64,000 nt of DNA, taken from assembly GCF_003024525.3 (NCBI RefSeq), contig NZ_CP035934.2, positions 2,728,001-2,792,000 of the forward strand. Reading direction: 5' to 3'. Source of the DNA: Acinetobacter cumulans (GTDB taxonomy: Bacteria; Pseudomonadota; Gammaproteobacteria; Pseudomonadales; Moraxellaceae). The translations under genes were made by a program, and so were the position numbers. Shown here in pieces: positions 47,096-55,078 of this stretch. The notes below the pieces were generated by a model. That model did no database searches, was not told the origin of the DNA, and saw only the letters and a list, made by a program, of their open reading frames with translations. How positions within the stretch are numbered: position 1 is the stretch's first letter; the number at the start of each line of letters is the position of its first letter.

Positions 47096-48085
47096 TTAAA
47101 ATTTAAAGCGAATACCTGCTCCATACGACCATGCTTGATCGGTTGGCTCTTTCGATTGCCATAAGTTTTCAGTATGGCCTTTACTATATTCATAAGCAAT
47201 GTCGACATAAGGCATCACCTTTTTACTAATTTCATAACGTGCTTCTAAGCCTGCTGTTGCACGACTTAAGCCCGTTTTTTGCGCATATTTAGATTCATCA
47301 CTCAAGACAATGCTTAAATCTAAATAGGGCTTTAAAATGAGCTTTTGGCTTAAAAGCAAATCACGCTCAGTTTCCAAACTCAATGCGACATATTGGTCTG
47401 CGCCCATGTATAAATAAGCATTGGTTTCAAAGAAATACGGCGCCAGCCCATGTAGACCCATAACCGCATCTAGTTGTTCTTCCGTGTCCGCATACTGTGC
47501 ATTCAGTTGCACCTTTTCAGCGCGGTACTGCACACCGACTTGGGCATCCCAAAAATCTGAGATCATGCGGCTATACAACAGCTTTGCCTCTAAACTTAGC
47601 TCTTCCGATTCAGGTCGATCCGCATGAAGTTTAAAAAACACCTTATTTTCATCGGTCCCAATTCGGCTTTCTAGCTCTGTTTTCCATATCCCCTGATCAT
47701 CATTATTCATGCGCCATTGGCTATCAATGGTTGTTACTGCATAGACTTGAGCACCATGTTCTTTACGGTGATCGTGGCCTTCGTGTGGCACTTGTTCAGC
47801 GCTATGTTGCAATGAATCTAACATAGCGTGCTGATGTGACATTTGAGCAGGCTGTTGAGAATGTTCTGGCATTGCCATGTCAGCGCTCGTAGCTGTGTTT
47901 GGTTCAGATGCAGATGGAGACTCCATATCCATCATCTCGTGATGCGAATGCGGATGATCCGACATCATTGGCATTGTTACTTGAGCAGACGACTTCGCCT
48001 GACTAAACCCACTGGTCAGGACTAAAGTAGTCGCAAGTACTGACTGTGCAAGCACAGAGAAAGAAATATCATTAATGGTGCGCAT
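47096..48085 (-). CDS. copB: copper resistance outer membrane protein CopB
   Basis: A 329-residue precursor with a Sec signal (about residues 1-30). Residues about 35-110 are Met/His-rich (HPHSHHEMMDME, HSQQPAQMSHQH), a copper-binding N-terminus, followed by a beta-barrel-like CopB domain from about 112 (YAVTTIDSQWRMNNDDQG) ending YGAGIRFKF with a C-terminal Phe, as in outer-membrane proteins. It is the last gene of the operon. Its start codon lies inside the end of the preceding gene (14-base overlap). Confidence 0.9.
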   Translation of the reverse strand: MRTINDISFSVLAQSVLATTLVLTSGFSQAKSSAQVTMPMMSDHPHSHHEMMDMESPSASEPNTATSADMAMPEHSQQPAQMSHQHAMLDSLQHSAEQVPHEGHDHRKEHGAQVYAVTTIDSQWRMNNDDQGIWKTELESRIGTDENKVFFKLHADRPESEELSLEAKLLYSRMISDFWDAQVGVQYRAEKVQLNAQYADTEEQLDAVMGLHGLAPYFFETNAYLYMGADQYVALSLETERDLLLSQKLILKPYLDLSIVLSDESKYAQKTGLSRATAGLEARYEISKKVMPYVDIAYEYSKGHTENLWQSKEPTDQAWSYGAGIRFKF

Positions 48086-48416
48086 GCGTTTTTTCTCCCT
48101 CTGTTAGATGCTTTGAACTACTTTTAGATTGTGGTTGTTGATCTTTCTGTACCAATTGAGCTTCGCTAGGCTGAGATTGATGTTCAGCAACATCGTGCTG
48201 TGCATGTGACATCTGTGGGTGCATCATGTCTGCCTGTGACATTGAATGCATAGCCATGTCCTGATGCATCATGTGACTATGATCCATGGACATTGAAGCC
48301 ACTTCAGATGGTTCTTTTTTGGACTGTGTTTGTGTCTGAGCCATTGCAACACCACTGCTCAAAGCCATGAGTAATACGCCAGCAAAGTGTAAGAAACGCG
48401 AATTAATGGTGTGCAT
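48072..48416 (-). CDS. His/Met-rich periplasmic copper-binding protein (candidate)
   Basis: A 114-residue precursor: a Sec signal (MHTINSRFLHFAGVLLMAL ... AMA) and a low-complexity mature part full of His and Met (MSMDHSHMMHQDMAMHSMS), probably a disordered copper chelator. I do not recognise a named family. GGAG is correctly spaced only for the ATG at 48416; other frame-opening ATGs are too close. It overlaps the end of copA by 14 bases and the start of copB by 14 bases. Its first residues MHTIN match CopB's MRTIN, and both CopA and this protein end in HAHH, so the junction appears duplicated. Confidence 0.75.
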   Translation of the reverse strand: MHTINSRFLHFAGVLLMALSSGVAMAQTQTQSKKEPSEVASMSMDHSHMMHQDMAMHSMSQADMMHPQMSHAQHDVAEHQSQPSEAQLVQKDQQPQSKSSSKHLTEGEKTHAHH

Positions 48417-50370
48417 GTGCATCTCCTTGAGCTGGTGTTGTTGTGGTTTGAGTGGCGTGTGGTGAAGTCGATACGTCTGCATCACTGACATTCGCAACGA
48501 TCAATTTACTCATCATCCCTGCACTCATGTGATATAGCAGATGGCAGTGAATCGCCCACTCTCCCAACTCATCCGCAGTCAGCAATGCTGTGACTGTTTG
48601 AGCAGGTGGCACAATAATCGTATGCTTATTCGGCATATCTGAGGCAGATTGGCCATTTTCCAATTGCATAAACATGCCATGTAAATGCATTGGATGCGCC
48701 ATCATGCTGTCATTGACAAATTTAATGCGAATACGCTCGCCATATTTCACTTTTAAAGGTTCAGCATCACTAAACTTTTTACCGTTAATAGTCCAAATAT
48801 AGCGCTCCATCATGCCTCCAAGATGGATCACCAATTCACTGCTTGCTTCACGGGTATCCGTCTGCGGATTTAATGCTTTGAGGTCACTGTACTGTAGTGC
48901 CTTGTCCCCTTTTGGTGTAGAGGCATTTGCCCATCCATATACAGGTGCTGTGCTTGACGCTGTTTCAGACGAAGCATGCTTCATGTATGAATGATCCATT
49001 TCAGACATCGCTTCATGGTTCATTTTGGAATGATCCATTTCAGACATCGCTTCATAGTTCATTTTGGAATGGTCCATTTCAGACATTGCTTCGTGGTTCA
49101 TTTTGGAATGATCCATTGCAGACATCGCTTCATGGTTCATTTTGGAATGATCCATTGCAGACATCGCATCATGGTTCATTTTTGAATGGTCCATTTCAGA
49201 CATCGCTTCATGGTTCATTTTGGAATGATCCATTTCAGGCATCGCATCATGGTTCATTTTGGAATGATCCATCGTGTTATGATCTGTAGAAGACCCATGT
49301 CCCATGTCGGCCATACTGAGTAAGGCACGTGGGCGCGCTCGCGGTCGTTGTATGCCCTGCATCAGAGGGCTCAACTCATTATGCAATGTTCCTACTGCAA
49401 AGCCTGAACGGTCAATCGACTCTGCTTCTATTTGATAATGTGCCGCCTTAGGCTGCACAATCACATCATAAGTTTCTGCCGCCCCAATACGGAATTCGTC
49501 TACATTTACTGGTTTCACAGCTTGACCATCAGCACTCACCACGGTCATGCTTAAATTGGGTATACGTACATCAAAAAATGACATGGCTGAAGCATTAATA
49601 AAGCGTAACCGAACTTTCTCATTCGGCTTAAACACGCCCGTCCAGTTTTGCTCAGCTGTCTTTCCATTTACCAAAAAGGTATAGCCCGTAACATCAGACA
49701 AATCTGTTTTGAGCATACGCATCTGATTCCACATTTTGCGATCAGACCATGTTGCTTTTAGACCATCTCGTTTAACTTGCTTCCAAACATCGGGCAGTGT
49801 TTCACGCTGATTTTGATAATATTCCGCTGAAATTTTTAGGTTTTTTTGTAATTCTGCGCTGGTTTTTTCATGAAAATCAGACAACATGACCACATAATCG
49901 CGCTCTGCTTGTTCATGACTAGCCAAAGGCTTTTTGCCTTTTGGATAAATCACCAAAGACCCATACAAGCCATCTTGCTCTTGCCCCTTAGAATGGGCGT
50001 GATACCAATAGGTACCACTTTGGCGGACTTTAAATTTGTAGACAAATTCTTGATTGGGACGAATTCCAGCAAAGCCATTAAACCCAGGAACACCATCCAT
50101 CAGTCCAGGCAGTAAAAGCCCATGCCAATGAATTGAAGAATCCTGTGTTTTTAAATGATTTTTTACCCGAATGACCGCCTCATCACCCTCTTCAAATTCG
50201 AGTTGAGGTGCAGGAAACTGGCCATTGACCGTAATGCGTTTGACAGGCTTACCTGTCACATTAATCAACTGTTCATCAATATTGAGTTGATATTCTTTGA
50301 CCGCAGCGAACGCCCCTGCGGAGATGCTGAGGCAAGACCCAAGCACAAGGTATTTAAATACTGTAGACAT
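48403..50370 (-). CDS. copA: multicopper oxidase CopA (copper resistance)
   Basis: A 655-residue periplasmic multicopper oxidase that oxidises Cu(I). Copper-ligand motifs: HWHG (about 80), YHAH (about 122), HPMHLHG and HCHLLYHM near the C-terminus. The N-terminus is a plain Sec signal (MSTVFKYLVLGSCLSISAGAFA) without the twin arginine seen in many CopA proteins. A Met/His-rich insert of 13-residue tandem repeats separates the middle and last cupredoxin domains. AAAGG precedes the ATG. The operon runs Cys/His-rich protein - copA - His/Met-rich protein - copB; copC and copD are absent. Confidence 0.92.
   Translation of the reverse strand: MSTVFKYLVLGSCLSISAGAFAAVKEYQLNIDEQLINVTGKPVKRITVNGQFPAPQLEFEEGDEAVIRVKNHLKTQDSSIHWHGLLLPGLMDGVPGFNGFAGIRPNQEFVYKFKVRQSGTYWYHAHSKGQEQDGLYGSLVIYPKGKKPLASHEQAERDYVVMLSDFHEKTSAELQKNLKISAEYYQNQRETLPDVWKQVKRDGLKATWSDRKMWNQMRMLKTDLSDVTGYTFLVNGKTAEQNWTGVFKPNEKVRLRFINASAMSFFDVRIPNLSMTVVSADGQAVKPVNVDEFRIGAAETYDVIVQPKAAHYQIEAESIDRSGFAVGTLHNELSPLMQGIQRPRARPRALLSMADMGHGSSTDHNTMDHSKMNHDAMPEMDHSKMNHEAMSEMDHSKMNHDAMSAMDHSKMNHEAMSAMDHSKMNHEAMSEMDHSKMNYEAMSEMDHSKMNHEAMSEMDHSYMKHASSETASSTAPVYGWANASTPKGDKALQYSDLKALNPQTDTREASSELVIHLGGMMERYIWTINGKKFSDAEPLKVKYGERIRIKFVNDSMMAHPMHLHGMFMQLENGQSASDMPNKHTIIVPPAQTVTALLTADELGEWAIHCHLLYHMSAGMMSKLIVANVSDADVSTSPHATQTTTTPAQGDAHAHH
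48979..49272 (-). repeat. 39-bp tandem repeat in copA
   Basis: Seven copies of a 39-bp unit (49000-49272) and a degenerate eighth. Each encodes MDHSKMNHEAMSE or close variants (D for E, P or A for S/E, Y for H). Unit length is exactly 13 codons, so copy-number changes keep the frame. The high sequence identity between units suggests recent expansion. Confidence 0.92.
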
Positions 50371-50415
50371 AACTTAACCTTTGTTTAAATTGCGAGAATG
50401 CGTTTTAAATTCAGA

Positions 50416-50988
50416 TTAAGCTTTGGGAGGACGTAAAATTTCTTGCCAATAGCCCTGTAAATGCTGTGCAGCATAAGGACTAACGAGCGCAGATTTAAAT
50501 TCCACTGAGCGTGGTTCTACCCATTCATTCGGCGTTAATTCCACTGCAACCAACATCATTTGGCAATGCCACTGCGCACAAACTTGGCAGCCATCTTTAT
50601 GTTTAAGCGTGGTATTCGATAAATCACAATGCGCCAATGGCATTGCTTTAGTGGTATCAGAATGAGAGGACGGTTTCGATTGCTGATGGCAGTCCGACAT
50701 TAACATGGTCGATGCGCCATGCTCAGGCAAATGCTTCGTAGCCAATTGCACCTCATGTACAGAATGCGAAGAGCTATGATCGACGTTGACTGAAGTTGTT
50801 TCAGCGTCAACATGCGCCTGTGTTTTTTCTGCATGAAGCGTACTGGTATTAACACTCAGTTTTTGCATCGACATAAAATATTGCATTGGGATTTGCATTG
50901 CAGACACGGCACTGCTCCAGCTGATGACAAAAGCCATCAACATGACAAATACACGATGTCGATACAAAAAATGAAGCACCTTGCTCAT
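50416..50988 (-). CDS. copper-operon Cys/His-rich exported protein (DUF2946-like)
   Basis: A 190-residue protein. The N-terminal helix (about residues 12-32) is a signal or anchor, then a His/Ser-rich region (HVDAETTSVNVDHSSSHSVHE) and, near residue 110-145, DCHQQSK, AHCDLS and GCQVCAQWHCQM, a set of Cys and His suited to metal binding, as in DUF2946 proteins. The start was placed at the ATG at 50988 following TTGGGG. It is upstream of copA by 45 bp, so it is probably co-transcribed and takes part in copper handling (inference). Confidence 0.65.
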   Translation of the reverse strand: MSKVLHFLYRHRVFVMLMAFVISWSSAVSAMQIPMQYFMSMQKLSVNTSTLHAEKTQAHVDAETTSVNVDHSSSHSVHEVQLATKHLPEHGASTMLMSDCHQQSKPSSHSDTTKAMPLAHCDLSNTTLKHKDGCQVCAQWHCQMMLVAVELTPNEWVEPRSVEFKSALVSPYAAQHLQGYWQEILRPPKA

Positions 50989-51089
50989 CCCCAATGACGA
51001 ATAAAGCTTATGTCTATACAAAGTTTTATTTCAATTTACATCATTCTATCCCGAATAATGCACATAAAGCAAAATCTGTTCTTTATGAG

Positions 51090-51098
51090 TTATACACA
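51090..51098 (+). promoter_or_regulatory. isolated DnaA-box consensus site
   Basis: TTATACACA, matching the consensus TTWTNCACA at every position, 229 bp from the phased cluster and at the edge of the AT-rich stretch. Confidence 0.5.
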
Positions 51099-51233
51099 GC
51101 TTTTTAAATTTAATTTAACCATTTCAATTTCGTAAAATTCAGACGCATTAAAACAATAAAGTTATTTTTTAAACAGCTATTTTTTAAACAAAAGATTAAT
51201 AAAAGCCCATATTCTTAAAGACTTCAAGCATAT

Positions 51234-51259
51234 AAAAAGGACTCTATTGAGTCCTTTTT
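51234..51259 (-). terminator. terminator after rpe
   Basis: AAAAAGGACTC-TATT-GAGTCCTTTTT, an 11-bp perfect stem. It is 143 bp past the rpe stop codon, so the DnaA-box cluster is transcribed in the rpe 3' untranslated region. Confidence 0.88.
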
Positions 51260-51318
51260 ATACATTTTTCGTCTAATTACTAAACTATTGAGCTTAAAAT
51301 GCTTATTAATTAAACGAT

Positions 51319-51378
51319 TTATCCACCCAGTTATCCACCTAGTTATCTACACAGATATCCATAAAGTTATCCACAGCT
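51319..51378 (+). promoter_or_regulatory. five DnaA-box-like sites in 12-bp tandem register
   Basis: Five consecutive 12-mers begin TTATCCACC, TTATCCACC, TTATCTACA, ATATCCATA and TTATCCACA, the last matching the strong DnaA box. All five lie in the same direction with no extra bases between units. The neighbourhood is not the usual dnaA-linked origin, so it may be a DnaA-titrating or DnaA-regulated site. Confidence 0.6.
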
Positions 51379-51401
51379 TGCTGTGTATTAAGTGGAAAAA
51401 C

Positions 51402-52088
51402 TTATACTTGTACTGAACCGACTTGTGCCAACTCTGCACGCATTTCATCAATCACAGCTTTATAATCTGGCTTACCAAAAATAGCAGAACCCGCTACAAA
51501 CATATCCGCACCCGCTTCAGCGATGTCACGAATATTTGCTGGTGTAACTCCACCGTCAACTTCTAAACGAATATCACGGCCAGATGCATCAATAATTTTG
51601 CGTGCTTGGCGTAATTTTTCCAAAGTCATTGGAATGAATTTTTGACCACCAAAGCCTGGGTTCACACTCATCAAAAGAACTTGGTCAACTTTGTCCAGCA
51701 CATAATCTAGATAATGCAATGGTGTTGCAGGGTTAAATACTAAGCCAGCTTTTGCACCACCAGACTTAATTAACTGTAAAGAACGGTCAATATGATCGCT
51801 GGCTTCTGGGTGAAAAGTAATAATGTCCGCACCAGCTTCTAAGAAATCACCAATCATACGATCTACTGGCGACACCATTAAATGCACGTCGATTGGTGCT
51901 TTAATGCCGTAGTTTTTGAGTGCTTTACATACACCAGCACCAAACGTAAGGTTAGGTACATAGTGATTATCCATCACATCAAAATGAACAACATCTGCAC
52001 CTGCAGCAAGTACATTTTCAACTTCCTCACCTAAGCGAGCAAAGTCTGCAGATAAAATAGAAGGCGCAATTAAAAATGGCTTGGACAT
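51402..52088 (-). CDS. rpe: ribulose-phosphate 3-epimerase
   Basis: Interconverts ribulose-5-phosphate and xylulose-5-phosphate in the pentose phosphate pathway. At 228 residues it is standard. Markers: [17 protein letters not shown] at the N-terminus, [16 protein letters not shown] with catalytic Asp, [18 protein letters not shown] and LEVDGGVTP with the second Asp. It is a single-gene unit. Confidence 0.95.
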   Translation of the reverse strand: MSKPFLIAPSILSADFARLGEEVENVLAAGADVVHFDVMDNHYVPNLTFGAGVCKALKNYGIKAPIDVHLMVSPVDRMIGDFLEAGADIITFHPEASDHIDRSLQLIKSGGAKAGLVFNPATPLHYLDYVLDKVDQVLLMSVNPGFGGQKFIPMTLEKLRQARKIIDASGRDIRLEVDGGVTPANIRDIAEAGADMFVAGSAIFGKPDYKAVIDEMRAELAQVGSVQV

Positions 52089-52233
52089 GGAAGAACCTGG
52101 CTTATATAAATCTCATTGTGTCTATTATAGCAAAAGCTACACCTGCCTGCTTGGCTACGACCATGTACAGATCGTTGCACAAATAAAACGTTCTGTTGCC
52201 AAAATATGTTCATGAAAAATCAAAAAACACCTT

Positions 52234-52256
52234 AATATAAATAATAATCATTCCTA
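52234..52256. promoter_or_regulatory. possible Fur box upstream of the DUF2218 gene
   Basis: ATAAATAATAATCATTCCT matches about 12 of 19 positions of the Fur box, including ATAATCATT, about 30 bp before the start codon. This is a weak match and not tested. Confidence 0.35.
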
Positions 52257-52277
52257 TTTATAAATATTGGAAGCATC

Positions 52278-52598
52278 ATGTCGAATATTTCGCAAACTGC
52301 TATTGAGACCCTGCAAGCACAGCGCATTGGCAAACGCTTATTTAACCATTGGAAACATAAGTTTGAAGTCACTGAACATCCTACTGGCTTTGAGATTTTG
52401 ATGCCTCAAGCACGTATTCAGTTACTCTGCACAGAAAACCATTTGCAGGTCATGATTCAAGCATTAGACACTTCTGTAGACATGGTCAGATTAGAGCAGG
52501 TCGTACTAGACCATCTCATTCGAATGGCACAAGAACCACTGCATGCTGAATGGCAACATAGTAAGGCATCCACACCTCTGGAATTACTTAAGCCCTAA
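52278..52598 (+). CDS. DUF2218 family protein
   Basis: A 106-residue soluble protein with the DUF2218 pattern: LQAQRIGKRLFNHWKHKFEV, ARIQLLCTENHLQVMI and LDHLIRMAQEPLHAEW. The family is often near siderophore or iron-uptake genes, which agrees with the possible Fur box upstream, but no function is proven. GGAAG precedes the ATG. It is a single gene ended by a terminator. Confidence 0.75.
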   Translation: MSNISQTAIETLQAQRIGKRLFNHWKHKFEVTEHPTGFEILMPQARIQLLCTENHLQVMIQALDTSVDMVRLEQVVLDHLIRMAQEPLHAEWQHSKASTPLELLKP

Positions 52599-52633
52599 TC
52601 CCATTCTGTTAAGCACAATCAATGGCGCAAAAT

Positions 52634-52664
52634 AAAAAAGGCAAGGTCGAAAACCTTGCCTTTA
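52634..52664. terminator. bidirectional terminator between DUF2218 and fghA
   Basis: A6 - GGCAAGG - TCGAAAA - CCTTGCC - TTT between converging genes. Confidence 0.85.
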
Positions 52665-52691
52665 GCCTCTTGAATTCAATCAAGCTAAAAA

Positions 52692-53528
52692 TTATGCATT
52701 CAATTGCTGTGCATGAAAGCTTAAATGATCATCGATAAAACTTTGAATAAAATAATAACCATGATCATAGCCCGCATGTTCGCGCAAAGTTAAGGCTTGC
52801 CCTACCTTTGCACATGCCTGATTAAATAAGGCAGGATTTAACTGACTATAAAACTGATCTTGTAGGCCTTGGTCAATTAAAATCTCATTAAATACAGCAC
52901 CTTTAGCTTCAATCAGTGCAGTTGCATCATGTGCAAGCCAAGTCGCTTTGTCTGTACCCAAGTAAGCCGAAAATGCTTTTTCTCCCCAAGGACACTGACT
53001 CGGTGCACAAATTGGTGCAAATGCAGAGACTGATTTAAATTTCTCAGGATATTTAAGGGCCAAAGTCAAAGCACCATGCCCGCCCATACTGTGACCAAAG
53101 ATGCCTATTTGATTGCGCTCAACTGGAAATTCTTGCGTAATCAAAGCATAAAGCTCATCTGCTACAAAGCTTTCCATTTGAAAATGTGCTGCCCACGGTG
53201 CTTGAGTTGCATTAATATAAAATCCAGCGCCCTGACCAATATCCCAATGATCACCCTTTGCAACCTCATCGCCACGTGGTGAGGTATCTGGACTAATTAA
53301 AATCATGCCTAATTGCGCAGCCACACGCTGTGCATGTGCTTTAATTGCAAAAGTTTCTTCTGTGCAGGTCAAACCTGCCAAATAAAATAATGCAGGACAT
53401 GCTTGCCCCGCCAAAGCCTGTGCAGGAAGAAAAATACCAAAACGGCTTGTTGTTTTTAGAGCATTGGATGCAATGCTATAAATTCGCTGCTCACCTTGGA
53501 AACATTGATTCGATTGTATAAGGTTCAT
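52692..53528 (-). CDS. fghA: S-formylglutathione hydrolase
   Basis: A 278-residue esterase D-type enzyme that releases formate from S-formylglutathione in formaldehyde detoxification. The nucleophile lies in FGHSMGGHGALTLAL, the aspartate in LIDQGLQDQF, and the histidine in GYDHGYYFIQSF; the start MNLIQSNQCFQGEQRIY and FYLAGLTCTEETFAIKA are family hallmarks. The partner glutathione-dependent formaldehyde dehydrogenase is not nearby. AAAGGACG precedes the ATG. It follows the C13 peptidase gene by 30 bp. Confidence 0.9.
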   Translation of the reverse strand: MNLIQSNQCFQGEQRIYSIASNALKTTSRFGIFLPAQALAGQACPALFYLAGLTCTEETFAIKAHAQRVAAQLGMILISPDTSPRGDEVAKGDHWDIGQGAGFYINATQAPWAAHFQMESFVADELYALITQEFPVERNQIGIFGHSMGGHGALTLALKYPEKFKSVSAFAPICAPSQCPWGEKAFSAYLGTDKATWLAHDATALIEAKGAVFNEILIDQGLQDQFYSQLNPALFNQACAKVGQALTLREHAGYDHGYYFIQSFIDDHLSFHAQQLNA

Positions 53529-53558
53529 GTTTCGTCCTTTGTGCTTTAGATTGCAGGA

Positions 53559-54962
53559 TTAAAGCTTTGCTTCGATTTGTTCTTGCTGAGCAGGTGCTGT
53601 AGTTACGGGTGGAAATAAGCGTTGCTCTAATTGTGGCAACATAAATTGCATATTTTTACCAATTGACCATTGGGGCTCAGAAGGTTCAAAACCTTGCGCA
53701 TTTTCCCATTTTGCCACAGTCTCTTTGGCTTGATTAAATGCACCCTGAATTGAATTTTGCTCGCGCATTGCTTGATCAAAGAAAGCACGGCCAAAATAGG
53801 TATAATCAGATTCACTCGAACAGCCAAACGACTGACGATCGGCTGCTGAAGCCGTAATAATCAATGTGTTTTCATCTTGCAGTGCTGGTACAAAACTGCC
53901 TGAGTAGCACGATGAAATCACAATCACACGCCAACGTATACCTGATGCATCCAAAGTTTCACGCAACCATTTTGGATCAACTTGAGCCAAATCTAAGGGT
54001 GCATTTTCCATTTCAAATACATTGGGTAAACCATGTGAAGTCATATATAAAAATAACACATCACTTTCACGGTTCATTTGCTGACCAATACGGCGTAATG
54101 CAAGTCCCATACTGGTTTTCGAGGCAATCGGAATTTCTGTACGGGTCGCAGGATGGTTAATTAACTCAACCGAACGCCCAAAAGTACCAAATCGTGTATC
54201 AAACTGTTCTTTAATCCGTTCGATTTCATACATAAAAACATCTTGATAACTCGCACCCGCCACACCTAAAAAGTACCAATGCGACTGTGCAAATTCACCA
54301 TATTGAACGGCGTCTAAGGATTTATTCAGTAAGCGACTTTGTGCATAAAAAGCATCTTCGGCAAATGCAGGCGGTAATTCTTCAACCTTCCAAATGGGCT
54401 GGTCTTTCACCGACATTTGCCAAACCACCAAGGTAAATAAGGTCGCGAGCATAATCAGCGCACGCTCCCACCACGGCCATTTCAATTCACGTGAAAATAC
54501 CCATACCACAGCCAAACTTTGCCATACAAACAGGCCTATAAATAAGGTTGGAATGTAGTCATATAAAATATAAGGCAGGTAGTCTTGATCACCTAGAAAT
54601 TGGATCAGGCACTGGAACATCATAATGTGTGTATCCAGTACCAGCCACAATAATGCAGGCACGAGCATTAAACGCGGATTGTTGATCCGCTGCGATAAGA
54701 AGATCCCAACAATTAAAGCAATAAATGGCCAAAGCGCATAACTAATCAGACCTTGCGGGTTAAATACCCCAGCCTGTCCGTTGCTCAACCAACTAAATAA
54801 GCTGTTGGCACAGCCTCCCAAAATTCCCCAAAACACCAATTGCATAATTGATGGGCGTACAATCTGCAGGGAGCGTCTCGAACCGAGAAACAGCCACATA
54901 CCTGCAGTTTGGTTGCTTTTAAAATCATGCCAAAAGTTAATGGAGGGTTTGAAGTCAATCAT
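53559..54962 (-). CDS. membrane-anchored C13 family cysteine peptidase
   Basis: A 467-residue protein. Residues about 35-180 hold five or six membrane helices; the C-terminal ~270 residues form a caspase/legumain-fold (clan CD, C13) domain with the catalytic dyad H310 (LYMTSHGLP) and C352 (VISSCYSGSF). The preceding segments HWYFLGVAGASYQDVF and ITASAADRQSFGCS fit C13 relatives. The peptidase is likely exposed on one face of the inner membrane; the substrate is unknown. It is upstream of fghA by 30 bp on the same strand. Confidence 0.83.
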   Translation of the reverse strand: MIDFKPSINFWHDFKSNQTAGMWLFLGSRRSLQIVRPSIMQLVFWGILGGCANSLFSWLSNGQAGVFNPQGLISYALWPFIALIVGIFLSQRINNPRLMLVPALLWLVLDTHIMMFQCLIQFLGDQDYLPYILYDYIPTLFIGLFVWQSLAVVWVFSRELKWPWWERALIMLATLFTLVVWQMSVKDQPIWKVEELPPAFAEDAFYAQSRLLNKSLDAVQYGEFAQSHWYFLGVAGASYQDVFMYEIERIKEQFDTRFGTFGRSVELINHPATRTEIPIASKTSMGLALRRIGQQMNRESDVLFLYMTSHGLPNVFEMENAPLDLAQVDPKWLRETLDASGIRWRVIVISSCYSGSFVPALQDENTLIITASAADRQSFGCSSESDYTYFGRAFFDQAMREQNSIQGAFNQAKETVAKWENAQGFEPSEPQWSIGKNMQFMLPQLEQRLFPPVTTAPAQQEQIEAKL

Positions 54963-55078
54963 AGAAATTCAGAGGCAGCTGTGGCTCGCTAATTTGCTTT
55001 GTAAGTTTATGCCTGATATGGTTTTAATCAATGCTATTTTTCAAATATATAGCAAATCTTTGGTGTTTTTTACAGCAA

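Larger units (their letters stand above)
50989..51401. other. AT-rich intergenic region with DnaA-box-like sites
   Basis: 413 bp between the copper operon and rpe. It holds one isolated consensus DnaA box at 51090-51098, an AT-rich stretch (51100-51215), the rpe terminator (51234-51259), and five DnaA-box-like 9-mers at 51319-51378. No protein gene is supported. Confidence 0.7.

Noticed and set aside
48979..49272. 39-bp repeats as a CRISPR array
   Set aside because: No spacers, and the repeats are in frame within copA.
48927..49289. Plus-strand open frames across the copA repeat that translate into repetitive HF/FR-rich proteins
   Set aside because: They are antisense shadows of the 39-bp copA repeat, with no ribosome binding site or family similarity.
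51319..51378. Short tandem repeats that might be a CRISPR array
   Set aside because: Units are contiguous 12-mers with no spacers and match the DnaA-box consensus.
50989..51401. The DnaA-box region as the main chromosomal origin
   Set aside because: dnaA, dnaN, rpmH and gyrB are not nearby, so I treat it as a possible DnaA-binding locus rather than oriC.
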